Below, in pieces: positions 36,243-45,920 of a DNA stretch of 64,000 bases. Under the pieces are notes generated by a model. It was not told where the DNA came from. It saw only the letters and a list, made by a program, of their open reading frames with translations, and did not search any database. This DNA comes from Diplolepis rosae (taxonomy: Eukaryota > Arthropoda > Insecta > Hymenoptera > Diplolepididae). Within the stretch, counting starts at the first letter, position 1. The number at the start of each line of letters is the position of its first letter. The position numbers and the translations under genes were made by a program. The DNA is taken from positions 3,844,001 through 3,908,000 of the forward strand of contig JAPYXD010000484.1 of NCBI GenBank assembly GCA_030998225.1, read 5' to 3'.

Positions 36243-36305
36243 TTAGGCCTCAGTCAGCTTTGCTGCCTTTTTCTTTTCAAGATTGGCCTTCTTTATATCA
36301 GCCAT
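36243..36305 (-). other. Short Lys-rich coding-like tail next to the Gypsy breakpoint
   Basis: On the - strand, ATG at 36305-36303 opens MADIKKANLEKKKAAKLTEA followed by TAA. The composition resembles a real basic C-terminus rather than random AT-rich DNA. It abuts the truncated end of the Gypsy element at about 36,337. It could be the end of a host exon or of a captured transcript; I cannot assign it. Confidence 0.25.
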
Positions 36306-36336
36306 CTTAATTTTTTTAAATTTGTTATACACAAGC

Positions 36337-36475
36337 AGAGGCAGATGAAATTGAGGGGCAACCAACGAGAGTAAAGGAGGAAAATATAAGGAAGCCAACC
36401 CCGTCAAATCATGTACAAGAAGCACGACTACCAGCGTGCCATTATTGTCCACAACGCCATTTCCATAGGGAATGC
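36337..36475 (+). pseudogene. Gypsy gag C-terminal remnant with zinc knuckle
   Basis: The frame through 36437-36475 reads CHYCPQRHFHREC, a CCHC knuckle with one residue fewer than the usual CX2CX4HX4C. It is preceded by EADEIEGQPTRVKEENIRKP. The known role is nucleic-acid binding in the retrotransposon particle. The pol frame that follows is -1 relative to this one, as is common for Gypsy elements. The N-terminal capsid part is absent. Confidence 0.7.
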
Positions 36476-37662
36476 CCTGTCTTGGCCCAACGCTCAGCCA
36501 TGCCACCAGAACACGCACGCAATACCGGCTCAAACCCGGCGGAAAACTGGCGCCGGGCGGCGGCAGAAAATACTCACACAAGGAATCAAGATACGCCAGC
36601 CAACCAACAATAACCGCCGCCCGAACTTCACGAGAAAATTTACCGCGCTTATGGATATACATCGCGGGAAAAGAAAGAGAAGCACTGGTCGATTCTGGGT
36701 CATCTGACAGTGCCATTGAAACCAGTCTTCTCACACTAGAGCAATTACGCCAAGTCAAACCTGGCCCACCCATGGTTGACCTGGCAGCCGAAGGAGCTAT
36801 ACTCCAACTTCGAGGAATCATCAACTTGGAAGTAGAAATCAGCGGAAAACATTACACAGGACCATTTCTTGTCGCCGACAAACTGGGAGAAGATTTAATC
36901 CTAGGAAGAAACTGGCTCGTTCAGCACCGAGTCGTACACGACCATTTTAACAATTGTTTGTTCATTGGACGACACCAGAGACAACAACTTTTCACCACAC
37001 CAGGAATCAGCCAACGCAACGAGGAAGCCTCAGAAAATTTCCAAGAAACCCTCACTCATCATTTCACTGATGCAGCAGCTGAAACATTTCAAAAACTGGT
37101 AAAAAGGCATGGGACAATCTTCCACAAGGGTGGTCACCTTCGTCAGGCACTAACCTCGTGTCATGAGATACATCTTAAGACAGCACAGCCATTGCAAGAA
37201 GCTCAGAGAAACTTTTCGGAAGTGATGAAGAAGGCAATCGAGGAACAGATACCAGAAAGGCTAGCCGAGAGGATCATCGAACCAGCTAGCTCCCCCTACA
37301 GTTCACAGCCATCAATTCACACCAAAAAGGATGGTACTCAAAGATTCTGCATCGATTACCGGAGACTGAATGACTTGACAATCGATGCTGCTCAACCTTT
37401 GCCCGTCATTCATCAAACTCTAAAAGATTTAGGCCAAGCAAAAATTTTCTCAACCATTGATTTAAAAAGTGGGTACTGGCAAATACCATTGCACCCAAAT
37501 TCCAGGAAATACACTGCATTTGCCACCCCTGACGGAGGACAGTACCAATTTCGGGTAATGCCCTTCGGACTGAAAAATGCTCCATGCACGTTCCAGAACA
37601 CAATGAAGGAGATCCTTGGCACCTTCTGGAGAAAATTCGTCATCGCCACCTCGATGACTTGA
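36472..37662 (+). pseudogene. Gypsy pol: aspartic protease and RT N-terminal half
   Basis: The 396-codon frame contains the protease active site ALVDSGSSDS (DSG at 36691-36699) and the downstream LILGRNWL flap-like motif. RT follows: FCIDYRRLNDLT, then FSTIDLKSGYWQIPL with the first catalytic Asp, and VMPFGLKNAPCTFQNTM. At about 37,645 a small indel shifts the frame, and the protein ends KFVIATSMT just before the second RT catalytic motif. The remainder of RT continues in the frame starting at 37584. Confidence 0.9.
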
Positions 37663-39305
37663 TTGTTTACTCATACACGGAAGAGGAACACTTGAACCAT
37701 CTAGCCCTCATTTTCGAACGTCTCGAAATATACGGTCTCTCTTGCAACCCAAAAAAATGCCATTTTGGAAAGACGAAACTGGAGTACTTAGGCCACATCG
37801 TCACCAGCGACGGCAATCAGGCACAGCCTGAACACATACAAGCGATCCTGGAAGCAAACCCACCACGAACACGTAAGGAGCTACGAAGTTTTCACGGGAC
37901 TTGTGGATGGCTACGCGAGTACATACCACACTTCGCTATAACTGCAGCCCCTCTGACAGACCTCCTCGCAGTATCCAGGCCTTTCAAATGGACGGCTGCG
38001 GCTCAAGAATCATTCGAGAAGATTAAAGCCTTAATAAAGAAACCTTTGGCTCTTAGCCGGCCCAACCCTCAGCTCCCATTTATCCTGCAAACTGACGCTA
38101 GTGCCAAGGGAATGGGAGCAGTCCTCTTTCAAGAAAACAAGGAGAAGAAAAAGCTCATAATTTCCTACGCGAGCGCAAAATTCAGCCCAGCAGAGTCCAG
38201 ATACCACTGCAATGAACAAGAGTGTCTCGCAGTAATCTGGGGAATAAAGAGATACCGTCCATATTTAGAGGACAATCATTTTACGCTCAGGACAGACAGC
38301 ACGGCCCTGACCTGGCTGAGGAAAATGAAGGATGAAAAATCCAAGCTCGCTAGATGGTCCTGCCTCCTCGGCGAATTCTCGTTCACGATAGAACATTGTG
38401 CGGGAAAATATAATGAATTAGCGGATGCCTTATCCCGATATCCAGCTCCAGACGCACCTACCCCTGGGGAACCCGACCTGGACCGCATGATGATCCCTAT
38501 CAGAGAAAAGCAAGCCACTACTGGGGAAGTAAGACCTGCCTTCAACGCCCTGGAACAACGGCCTTTAATAGATGAAATAGGAACAGCGCAGCAACGCGCC
38601 CCAGTGATTACACGAGAAATAGAGAGATGACAGCAATTGACAACCTTACCTGACAGATCGGACCAAGAAGAAAAGTTCGTCCAGGAACACCGGTTAGACG
38701 AACGAGGATTCTGGAAGAAACATCCAAACCTGAACAGCTGGTCATTACGAGTACCAGTAAGTCACGTAGATCGAATACTCTGGGAGTACCACGACGACCC
38801 CTTTGCTGGACATCCAGGATGTGACGATACCCTGCGAGAAATACAATCAAGGTATGATTGGCCAGGAATGAGAAGAAGTGTCAGAAAATATGTAAGCAGC
38901 TGCCATCTTTGTACCTGCTGCAAACCAGTGCGCACAGCTACAAACGACTCAATGCGACCACGCGCGGCACAAAGGCCCTGGGAGACGATAGCACTCGACT
39001 TAATGGGACCCTACCCGCCATCATCCACTGGAAAGAAATTTTTACTGGTAGTAACTGATCTCTTCTCAAGATGGATCGAAGCTCTTCCCCATGGCCTCAG
39101 CAGAGGCTCCAAAACTGACGGCACTCCTAGAAAAAGAGGTCTTTCCACGCTGGGGATATCCGCGACAAATCCTTACCGACAACGGAAGACAGTTCGTCAG
39201 CCAACACTGGGCCAGCGCCGGTCAGCGATGGGACTGCGACCTGTGGACGACGCCAAACTACCACCCCCGAGCCAACCCTACGGAAAGGAGAAATCAAGAT
39301 ATTAA
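37584..39305 (+). pseudogene. Gypsy pol: RT C-terminal half, RNase H, integrase N-terminus
   Basis: Reading resumes with RHLDDLIVYS, the YLDD box with Tyr changed to His. The RT connection (CHFGKTKLEYLGHIVTSDG) and RNase H (LQTDASAKGMGAVLFQENKE, LAVIWGIKRYRPYLE, LRTDSTALTWL, ELADALSRYP) follow. A TGA at 38628-38630 interrupts the frame, which then continues in the same phase. The integrase HHCC zinc finger is HDDPFAGHPGCDD...CHLCTCC. The core start is IALDLMGPYPP and FSRWIEALPH. Near 39,088 another frameshift leaves this frame. Confidence 0.9.
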
Positions 39306-39620
39306 AATAAACATCCGGTTGAGAATGGAAACCATCGCACCTGGGACCGTGACTTACCCAAGATCTTGTTCAGCCTTCGACGACGGCAGAATGCAGCAAC
39401 TGGCCAAACCCCGAGTCACCTACTACTTGGATGGACGCTGCCAAGGCCAGGAGACTGGAGATTCCACGAACACGATGATCAAAGAATAGAAGAGAGGAAT
39501 GACCGAGAAGAACGAGCCAAAGCCAACCAAGGAAAATACCAACAGCGATACACCGGAGAGACCCCGATGCCACGGTTCGAACCTGGGGAACAAGTATATG
39601 TGGTTAGAAACTTCCTATAA
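39088..39620 (+). pseudogene. Gypsy integrase catalytic core, C-terminal part
   Basis: The frame at 39091-39489 gives ASAEAPKLTALLEKEVFPRW, LTDNGRQFVS (second catalytic Asp), and TTPNYHPRANPTERRNQDIK (catalytic Glu). A shift near 39,365 moves to the frame ending at 39620 with GQTPSHLLLGW, RIEERNDREERAKANQGKY and FEPGEQVYVV. The latter part is the usual post-core linker before the C-terminal domain. Confidence 0.85.
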
Positions 39621-40280
39621 AAAAAGCGACCACTTCAACGCCGGTTTCGCGCCAAAACGAACCGGACCACATACGGTTTTAGAGAGAATAGCGGGAGACG
39701 TATACATGATTAACCAAGAGGGAAGACCTATTAAGGTGCATGCTAATCGACTCTACCGACAGAACTTACCGGCAACGGATAAAAGGTCTGAAAATTTACC
39801 TAAGGAGTACCAAGATCAAACGCAGGATAAAAGAAGAACGTACTTACCGACAGACGATTCCGGGGAGACAGCAGATATACCTGACGGTGAACAACCGCAG
39901 GAAAGCAGTAGTTACTACGACGAAACACCGACGTGTTCGATATCAAGCAGCATACTGAACCGGAACCTACCCCCCACCACCAGACAGCGGTCGCCTACCA
40001 CGGCCCACCAATCACAGGCTTACCGGCGCACAGCTTTGCGCATCCACAAGCGACAACCACCAGCTGAGAGTACTGCCTCGTCGAGCGACGAGCAGTACAC
40101 TGAACCGGGACCTACCCCCACCACCAGACAGCGGTCACCAGTCACAGCCGACCAATCACGGGCCCACCTGCGCACAGCCTTGCGCACCCACAAGCAGCAG
40201 CCACCAGCCAAGAGAACCGACTCGTCGAGCAACGAGCAGCACACTGATAGATGCACACCGAAATATGGGTCCGCAACCTG
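39600..40280 (+). pseudogene. Gypsy integrase C-terminal domain and repetitive tail
   Basis: After another shift near 39,615, GFAPKRTGPHTVLERIAGDV and YMINQEGRPIKVHANRLYRQ form the SH3-like integrase C-terminal segment. The tail contains two tandem copies of a unit of about 45 residues (TTRQRSPTTAHQSQAYRRTA; TTRQRSPVTADQSRAHLRTA) at roughly 39,970-40,250. No chromodomain or envelope gene is visible downstream. Confidence 0.75.
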
Positions 40281-41454
40281 AGGGCAGCGGACAACCACTG
40301 GAACCGAGCCACCAAAGCATGGACAACGCTATTACGAGGAGACTGCATCACCGTAGCATTGAAGCACAGGGGTGCTCAACAGACAAAAGAGGAGAAAACG
40401 GCGAACAGCCGCAACCAAGCGAAGAAGAAAATAGAATGCAGAGAAACAAAGGATACCCAGCGGGGAATCGAATTAATTATAAGGAAACTAACGAAAGAAA
40501 ACGTTATAGACTAAGGACAGACCAGACACCCTATTATCGGGATACACGGCTGTACACACCGCGAAAGAGACGCGTTTAATTAATACAGCTAAAACGGCTT
40601 CAATTAGTTAAACTTAGTGATTAAGTACGATTATATAGCCCATTAGCTAAATTAATTTGTTACTAGGTCGATACGTAGTTGTAGGCCAATAGCTTTAAGA
40701 CTAGATCTAAGTTTTCTACTCCCCTCGTAGCACAAATTGTATCTGGAATTTAGTCAATTCTTTTCCTTGCACATAGCAACGTAAATGTAATAATAACAAC
40801 GATGTGGATATATATATAGACTAGCCGATGAATAAAAGTAAGCGATTAAGTAGCAGATTAAGTTATCAAAACGGACAAGTATCTTAAAAAATGAAGGGGG
40901 GAAATTGTTATAGGTGCCTTAAGCCTTATATAATAATTTTATAAAATCATTATAGTTTTCGACAATTAAAAGAAAAAAGATACTTGTCCGAAATTCAATC
41001 GGAGAAGCGACTCGAGGCCTTCGAAAAACGGTACCGTTAGAAAGGTACTACCGTGCGTCCTTTTCTGATGCACGCATCAGTGTCGGAAAAGCCCCGTTCT
41101 TGTCGCACCCCTGCAACCTACCGACCAGACGCAAGTGCCCTCCCCTCTACCGTCTCACCTCCCTTGCCTAGGAACGGCCTTCACTCACTGCAAGCTGGAA
41201 AAGTGAAGGTCGGGAAAGGCAAGGAAAAGCAGAGAGGAGAGCACTTCTCTCAACGCCTACCCCTTCCCAATCAATCGCTACGAATTGGGAAGAAAAGGAC
41301 GAAACGATGCTGGCCACAGGAGTGAGAGGGACAGCAACATTACCTCCCTCCAAGTGGTCAGTGAACTTGCAAGGGGAAGGAGTATCGGTACTCGAAAAAC
41401 TATGAAAAAAAAACGATACTCCTTCCACTGCGACACTTCTCCCCGATTTTCCAT

Positions 41455-41467
41455 CCCTATAAAAAGG
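41455..41467 (+). promoter_or_regulatory. TATA box of the LTR promoter
   Basis: CCCTATAAAAAGG lies in the middle of the LTR, upstream of an AATAAA at about 41603. This is the usual U3-R arrangement, and transcription probably starts near 41,490. Confidence 0.55.
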
Positions 41468-41744
41468 GCCTCGAGACGCTTGATTGACAGTTGAGTCCAG
41501 GGCAGCTTCCCTGGCCTACGACGAGTGTCAACGTCGTGCGAACCCCACGAAACCCCAGCTACTTCGACTTAGTGTTAAGTAAGTGTAGTGAGCATAGTGC
41601 AGAATAAACAACTACGATGTATCATCATCACTTGGTGCCATTCTTGCTCCCGACTCCGTTCCCGACACGCCTCCGGACGCAGGGCACAGTAAGTTCCCGA
41701 GACTAGTGCATATATAGACACTATAACCCTTTCTCCCCTTCCTA

Positions 41745-42270
41745 CACTGTCACTGGGACCCAGTGACGCAAACCCTCCCTCCTTCTTTCTATCTACACTG
41801 TCACTGGAACTCAGTGACGCACACGCTCTCCTTTCTCTCTCTCTCTCTATCCTCATTCTGCCCACACTGTCACTGGAACTCAGTGACGCACATTCTCTCT
41901 TTTCTCTCTTTCTCTACACGCTCACTGGAATTCAGTGACGCAACCTCTCTCCCTAACTTCTCTTTTCTGTTTGCCTCGACACTGGAACTCAGTGACGCAC
42001 ATTCTCTCTTTTCTCTCTTTCTATACACGCTCACTGGAATTCAGTGACGCTACCTCTCTCCCTAACTTCTCTTTTCTGTTTGCCTCGACACTGGAATTCA
42101 GTGACGCACATTCTCTCTTTTCTCTCTTTCTATACACGCTCACTGGAATTCAGTGACGCTACCTCTCTCCCTAACTTCTCTTTTCTGTTTGCCTCGACAC
42201 TGGAATTCAGTGACGCTCCCTCTCTCTCCCTAACTCTTCCCCTTGCATTTGCATCGACACTGGAACCCAG
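41745..42270 (+). repeat. CACTGGAAYTCAGTGACGC tandem array in the LTR
   Basis: Ten copies of CACTGG(A/G)A(C/T)(T/C)CAGTG lie at about 41750, 41800, 41868, 41921, 41979, 42030, 42088, 42139, 42197 and 42257. From 41921 the spacing alternates at about 51 and 58 bp, making a higher-order unit of about 109 bp repeated roughly three times. Between them lie CT-rich tracts. The apparent open frames here (41763-42361) are products of the repeat. Confidence 0.85.
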
Positions 42271-42661
42271 TGTCACGCGCCATCTGATACTCTACTCGCC
42301 GCTGGTAACTCAGACGGTACTACAGGCTCAACACAATCCAATTTTAACAGGCTCGCATTAACTTTAATTCAGAATTAAAAAAAATATTCTTCTTCATCTA
42401 TTCTTTATTTTAGTCACTTTCATTTATCTATTTTTTAACTTCTATCACACAAAATGTTTGTAACTGAATTTGTTTGAGATAAGTATTTGAGAGACATTTA
42501 TTGCGGTGCAAAAAAAATTCATTGCACAACTAGATACAATTAATTAATATTGAGACATTAACCTTTATTATATTATGAAATTAATTATTAATATCTCTAT
42601 TAAATAAAATGTTTTATTTTAAACTAATTAAGAAAATAAACAATGTGTTCGATGTACTTAC

Positions 42662-42870
42662 TCTTCCCAAAACTGTTACTCTATCGGGCGTATAGGTTAA
42701 CCTCTCTTGAAGAATATCTTCTGGCTTAAAATGCTTTTCGCAAATCGCGTGACCTGCTTTTAATTTGATATCATCGCAAAGGATAGCAATTTGCCATAAT
42801 TTTATCGTATTTTCATCCTTCGGTACAATGAAAAAACGAACTTTGTCAGAGCAAGACTTATATCATGTCA
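42662..42870 (-). CDS. Possible THAP zinc-finger exon with splice donor
   Basis: On the - strand the frame reads SCSDKVRFFIVPKDENTIKL, then WQIAILCDDIKLKAGHAICE, KHFKPEDILQERLTYTPDRV and TVLGR. It ends at a GTAAGT donor (42661-42656). The FxxVPKD...W, CEKHF (C-x2-H) and later P residues match the THAP C2CH DNA-binding fold, a domain found in cellular factors and in P-element transposases. In this frame a TGA immediately precedes YKSCSDK, so the exon either begins at an unseen acceptor or is a pseudogene. No downstream exon was identified. Confidence 0.5.
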
Positions 42871-43121
42871 TTTTCAACTCAGAGATGCAGGGGGCTGATT
42901 TTGACTGATTCAGATTTAGAGAGTACTCTAACAAAACGTCTCTCAGTGTAGAGTTTGCAAATAATTTCAAGTTAAATAGTTGAGTTCGAAATTTTTGCCA
43001 CTGTCTACCTTATCAGTGGCTCATTAGTCACGCATCAAGTAGGATACCTTTCCGACAAGTGTCCTCGTAAATAATTTTAAACTCCTTTATCGCAATAATG
43101 CAAATTAAATTCAAATTCAAA

Positions 43122-43245
43122 GAATTTGAAATCTTTCTGTGGAAAAAGAGACGCTTTCGACTGCGCTGAGATTCGAGTCCAGGTCTTTCGATTTCCGGTC
43201 TACTGCTCTAACCAACTGAGCTACACAGGCGTCCGACATCCCTCA
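43122..43245 (-). mobile_element. tRNA-derived SINE, copy A
   Basis: The reverse strand from 43230 reads GCCTGTGTAGCTCAGTTGG (A-box), then a CTGGACTCGAATCTCAG T-arm (B-box), and continues GCAGTCGAAAGCGTC. It ends in a TTTTTCCACAGAAAGATT tail shared with copy B at 46031. The shared sequence outside the tRNA-like head rules out a simple tRNA gene. The T-stem carries a mismatch. Confidence 0.75.
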
Positions 43246-43689
43246 TTCCACAGGAAGACCTTGTTATATCGCTTTTCAGCAAAGCCTTACTTACGGCTGT
43301 AATAATTTTAATTTAAGATAAGATAATTTAATAACCATAAAAATGATTGTTACTATTGTGTAAATTGTCAAATATATAAGTAAAAACACTTCTACCCAAT
43401 CGCGATATGCAAACTCTATATCCTTTCCTTTATTGAAATAATTAATTACAAAGCTAGTGATAACAGTTGATTGCTTCAATTGACTTTTCGTTCGTCTTTT
43501 GCTTGGTCGATAATTACATTTAGTTTAGTTTCTGTAGCAACGACATAAAGAAAGTTTTATATACATTTTTTCTGTATGTTAATTTTTTGATTTAAATTAC
43601 ACAAAAAGGTTAGTCTGATAAAAAAAAAAGTGTGATCAAATGAAAAAATTAATAGTCAAATTTGTAAAAATAAACTATGCAGTAGAAAG

Positions 43690-43850
43690 GGGACCAAGAG
43701 AGCAGCGCAAGAAGCAAAAAAGAATCAAAAGAGTATCAAGAGAAGCAAAAGAGAATGAAAAATGTACCAGGAGAATCAATAGAGAATTAAACGCCTACTA
43801 AGAGAATCAATAGAGTGAAAAGCGTACCAAGACAACCAATAGAGTTTTTT
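43690..43850 (+). repeat. Purine-rich iterated AAGAGAATCAATAGAG words
   Basis: AGAAGCAAAAGAGAATGAAA, GGAGAATCAATAGAG and AAGAGAATCAATAGAG recur over about 160 bp on one strand. There is no inverse arm and no coding signal. Confidence 0.5.
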
Positions 43851-43859
43851 TTATATTCA

Positions 43860-44900
43860 GCAATATTTTGTCAATTTTTATTCTATTATGCTAAAATTTT
43901 AACCCAACAAAAAGGATAGATAAAACTAAAAATTTAGTAGATTTTTTTCACATTGGACAAAAACTGTTTGTGTAAGAGACCTTTGAATTTTGATAATTTC
44001 CGGATTGTGGCTAAAATATCGATATTTGTTCGTTTAAACATGATTTTCGAAGGGAATAACTTTATGAATGTGAATAATTAAAGGTTTTTTAGTTTAATTG
44101 AAACCAATAGTTACATTACGAATGATCTTTAGTTTAAGTATTTGATAAAGAAAAATAGAGGAATTTTAATGATTGCATATCGAAAAAAACTGTTCTTTTG
44201 CAATATCCCAAAAATAAGAGCTCATTGAGCAAAATGATGGTGATTTTTAAATAGAGGGTTCCCAAATTACCCTCGAAAAATTGTTGTCTACCCTGCAGAA
44301 AAATGACTGTTCATCAGTGTTATTGGTATCTTTGAAATAAACTTGTAGCGTAAACCAATTATTATAGCCGTGAATTTTGATTCATTCAGAGAAACACAAA
44401 CCTCGAATGTCGAGCCCATGGGAGTGAAGCCCGCTTTGGAAGGGGAGAAACACGTCCATGCAAATGTGGGGAATCACGCAGCCAATCAAAAAACCCCCAG
44501 AAAACAGTTGATCTCGCAGTTCAGAAGAGTCAAAGCTGCTTGTAAAATGACATTTATTCTGAAGCAAAGGAAATTAATGCCTAATACTTCAATGAGGCAT
44601 CAGAGGCGATCAAGTTCTATAATTACAACACCATATTTACTGCTTAATACGTGGTAATACAAAGTTTTGCAATTTCAGCACTTAATGGCTTCAAATGTAT
44701 AATGTATAATACCCCACAAAGCGTTCACTTTCTGCTGTATAACTTGTTCGGACTTTTTCTCTGAGTATGCTTTTTTATACGCATCGTAAAAACGATAATA
44801 TAAACTATTTGGATCATTCATGATTAAATCAATGAGGCAACAAATACGTTTTTTTTTAATATCTCAGAAAATGTCCGGAAGTTTGAGAATAAATACACTC
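43860..44900. other. Intergenic DNA with one unrecognised 95-codon frame
   Basis: The frame 44370-44657 is less AT-rich than its flanks (contains GVKPALEGEKHVHANVG) but has no domain that I recognise and no clear promoter or splice sites. The rest is AT-rich. Confidence 0.3.
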
Positions 44901-44917
44901 TCAAGCGTCAGTACAAT

Positions 44918-45233
44918 TAGGGTTGTAAAATTTCATCAAACTTTGATCTAATGTGAAGTTTCATGAAACATTGGGGGTCTCATGAAATATTTCAAAGTTG
45001 CAAACAGAAAAGCGGAAAAATCTAAACTACATATAGTTTGAATAAATATTTCAAGGACATTTTATGATCTAACTGTCTAACCTAATCTGACTTCTGTGCG
45101 TCTGCGTAGATAGATGTTTCCCCCTCTTCTCCTAATATTTCATGAAACAATGAAACTTTGAACACGAAATATTGAAATTTTTCAAATGAAAATTTCAATG
45201 TTTCAATGAAACATTACATCGCTTACAACCCTA
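44918..45233. mobile_element. hAT-type MITE with 8-bp target duplication (316 bp)
   Basis: AGTACAAT (44910-44917)|TAGGGTTGTAAAATTTCATC ... TTACAACCCTA|AGTACAAT (45234-45241). The perfect 8-bp duplication and YAGGG-type ends are diagnostic of hAT elements. The body repeats TTTCATGAAAC and TTTCAATG words in both orientations and has no coding frame. Confidence 0.85.
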
Positions 45234-45542
45234 AGTACAATGACGACAAGCGACACAAAACATATTTCCAACATTTTACCGAGATTTTTTCAAATTTCGT
45301 GGGTACACATTTAATGTGTGACGTAACGCAGAGGGCAGACCCCCCTCCCAACATGTCACACCACGTCACAATTTGCAGACGTAAGCCTACGTTATTGAAA
45401 TGGCTAGTACATGTCGAAAAAACTATAGAACGACCCTCAGACTATCTGGAAGTTCTGACTGACTCTCTGACATTGACCCTCCATTTTTATTAGTACCTAC
45501 GGCATAATATGGAAGTCCATAGTAAATGATAATTGTAAATGT

Positions 45543-45880
45543 GCACACTGCGCCAGTACCAAGCATCCTACCAAGTATCGACGTATGCAATAATGCAGAA
45601 GACGGTAGTATATCATAATTGGGAAGAGATACTGCACCAGTATTTCTGTAACGCCTGGAACAATATAAATATAGATAGGAAATCAGTACTGAAAATTGAT
45701 ACTGCGCTTATACAAAACCGATACGGCTTGTCTTTATTCGATTATTGTGATACTGCTTATCTATGCAGCAGTATAGCTCAGGTTTTACAACTGGTACGAT
45801 GCTGCGCCCGCTGTAAGGACCGACTTTTTTTATTACCGACTTTTCCACTTGGGTTTCAATGTATCACCAGTATAATGTTC
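45543..45880. repeat. Iterated GATACTG/CAGTATC words
   Basis: ACTGCGCCAGTACC, GATACTGCACCAGTATT, CAGTACTGAAAATTGATACT and CAGCAGTATAGC recur in both orientations. The termini are unclear. This is the same architecture as the other iterated-word elements. Confidence 0.5.
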
Positions 45881-45920
45881 TAGCGTACAATTATACGCGT
45901 AAGCGATTGTTTTGGCAATT

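Larger units (their letters stand above)
36337..40905 (+). mobile_element. Ty3/Gypsy retrotransposon, 5'-truncated internal region
   Basis: The order is gag tail, protease, RT, RNase H, integrase, C-terminal tail, polypurine tract and LTR, which is the Ty3/Gypsy order (integrase after RNase H). No 5' LTR or primer-binding site is present; recognisable sequence begins at about 36,337 within gag. At least four frameshifts and one internal stop show that the copy is inactive. The region is markedly less AT-rich than its flanks. The polypurine tract is GAAGGGGGGAAA just before 40906. Confidence 0.9.
40906..42349 (+). repeat. 3' LTR of the Gypsy element (1.44 kb)
   Basis: The LTR starts TGTTATAGG after the polypurine tract and ends TTTTAACA, giving TGTTA/TAACA terminal inverts. 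A TATA box (CCCTATAAAAAGG, about 41455-41467) lies centrally, and AATAAA occurs at 41603-41608. The last 600 bp hold pyrimidine-rich tandem repeats. Only one LTR is present, so the right boundary rests on the TAACA end. Confidence 0.7.

Noticed and set aside
36243..36824. 193-codon reverse frame across the Gypsy gag/pol start
   Set aside because: It is antisense to the protease region and has no recognisable domain, except the short Lys-rich end noted separately.
40020..40351. Reverse frames over the Gypsy tail
   Set aside because: They are antisense to the tandemly duplicated pol tail.
41763..42361. Open frames of 73-105 codons with repeated LEFSDATSLPNFSF-type translation
   Set aside because: The frames arise from the roughly 109-bp tandem repeat in the LTR, which has no stops; there is no protein signal.
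45206..45493. 95-codon frame starting inside the hAT MITE
   Set aside because: It spans the MITE end, its target duplication and an unrelated repeat, so it is chance.
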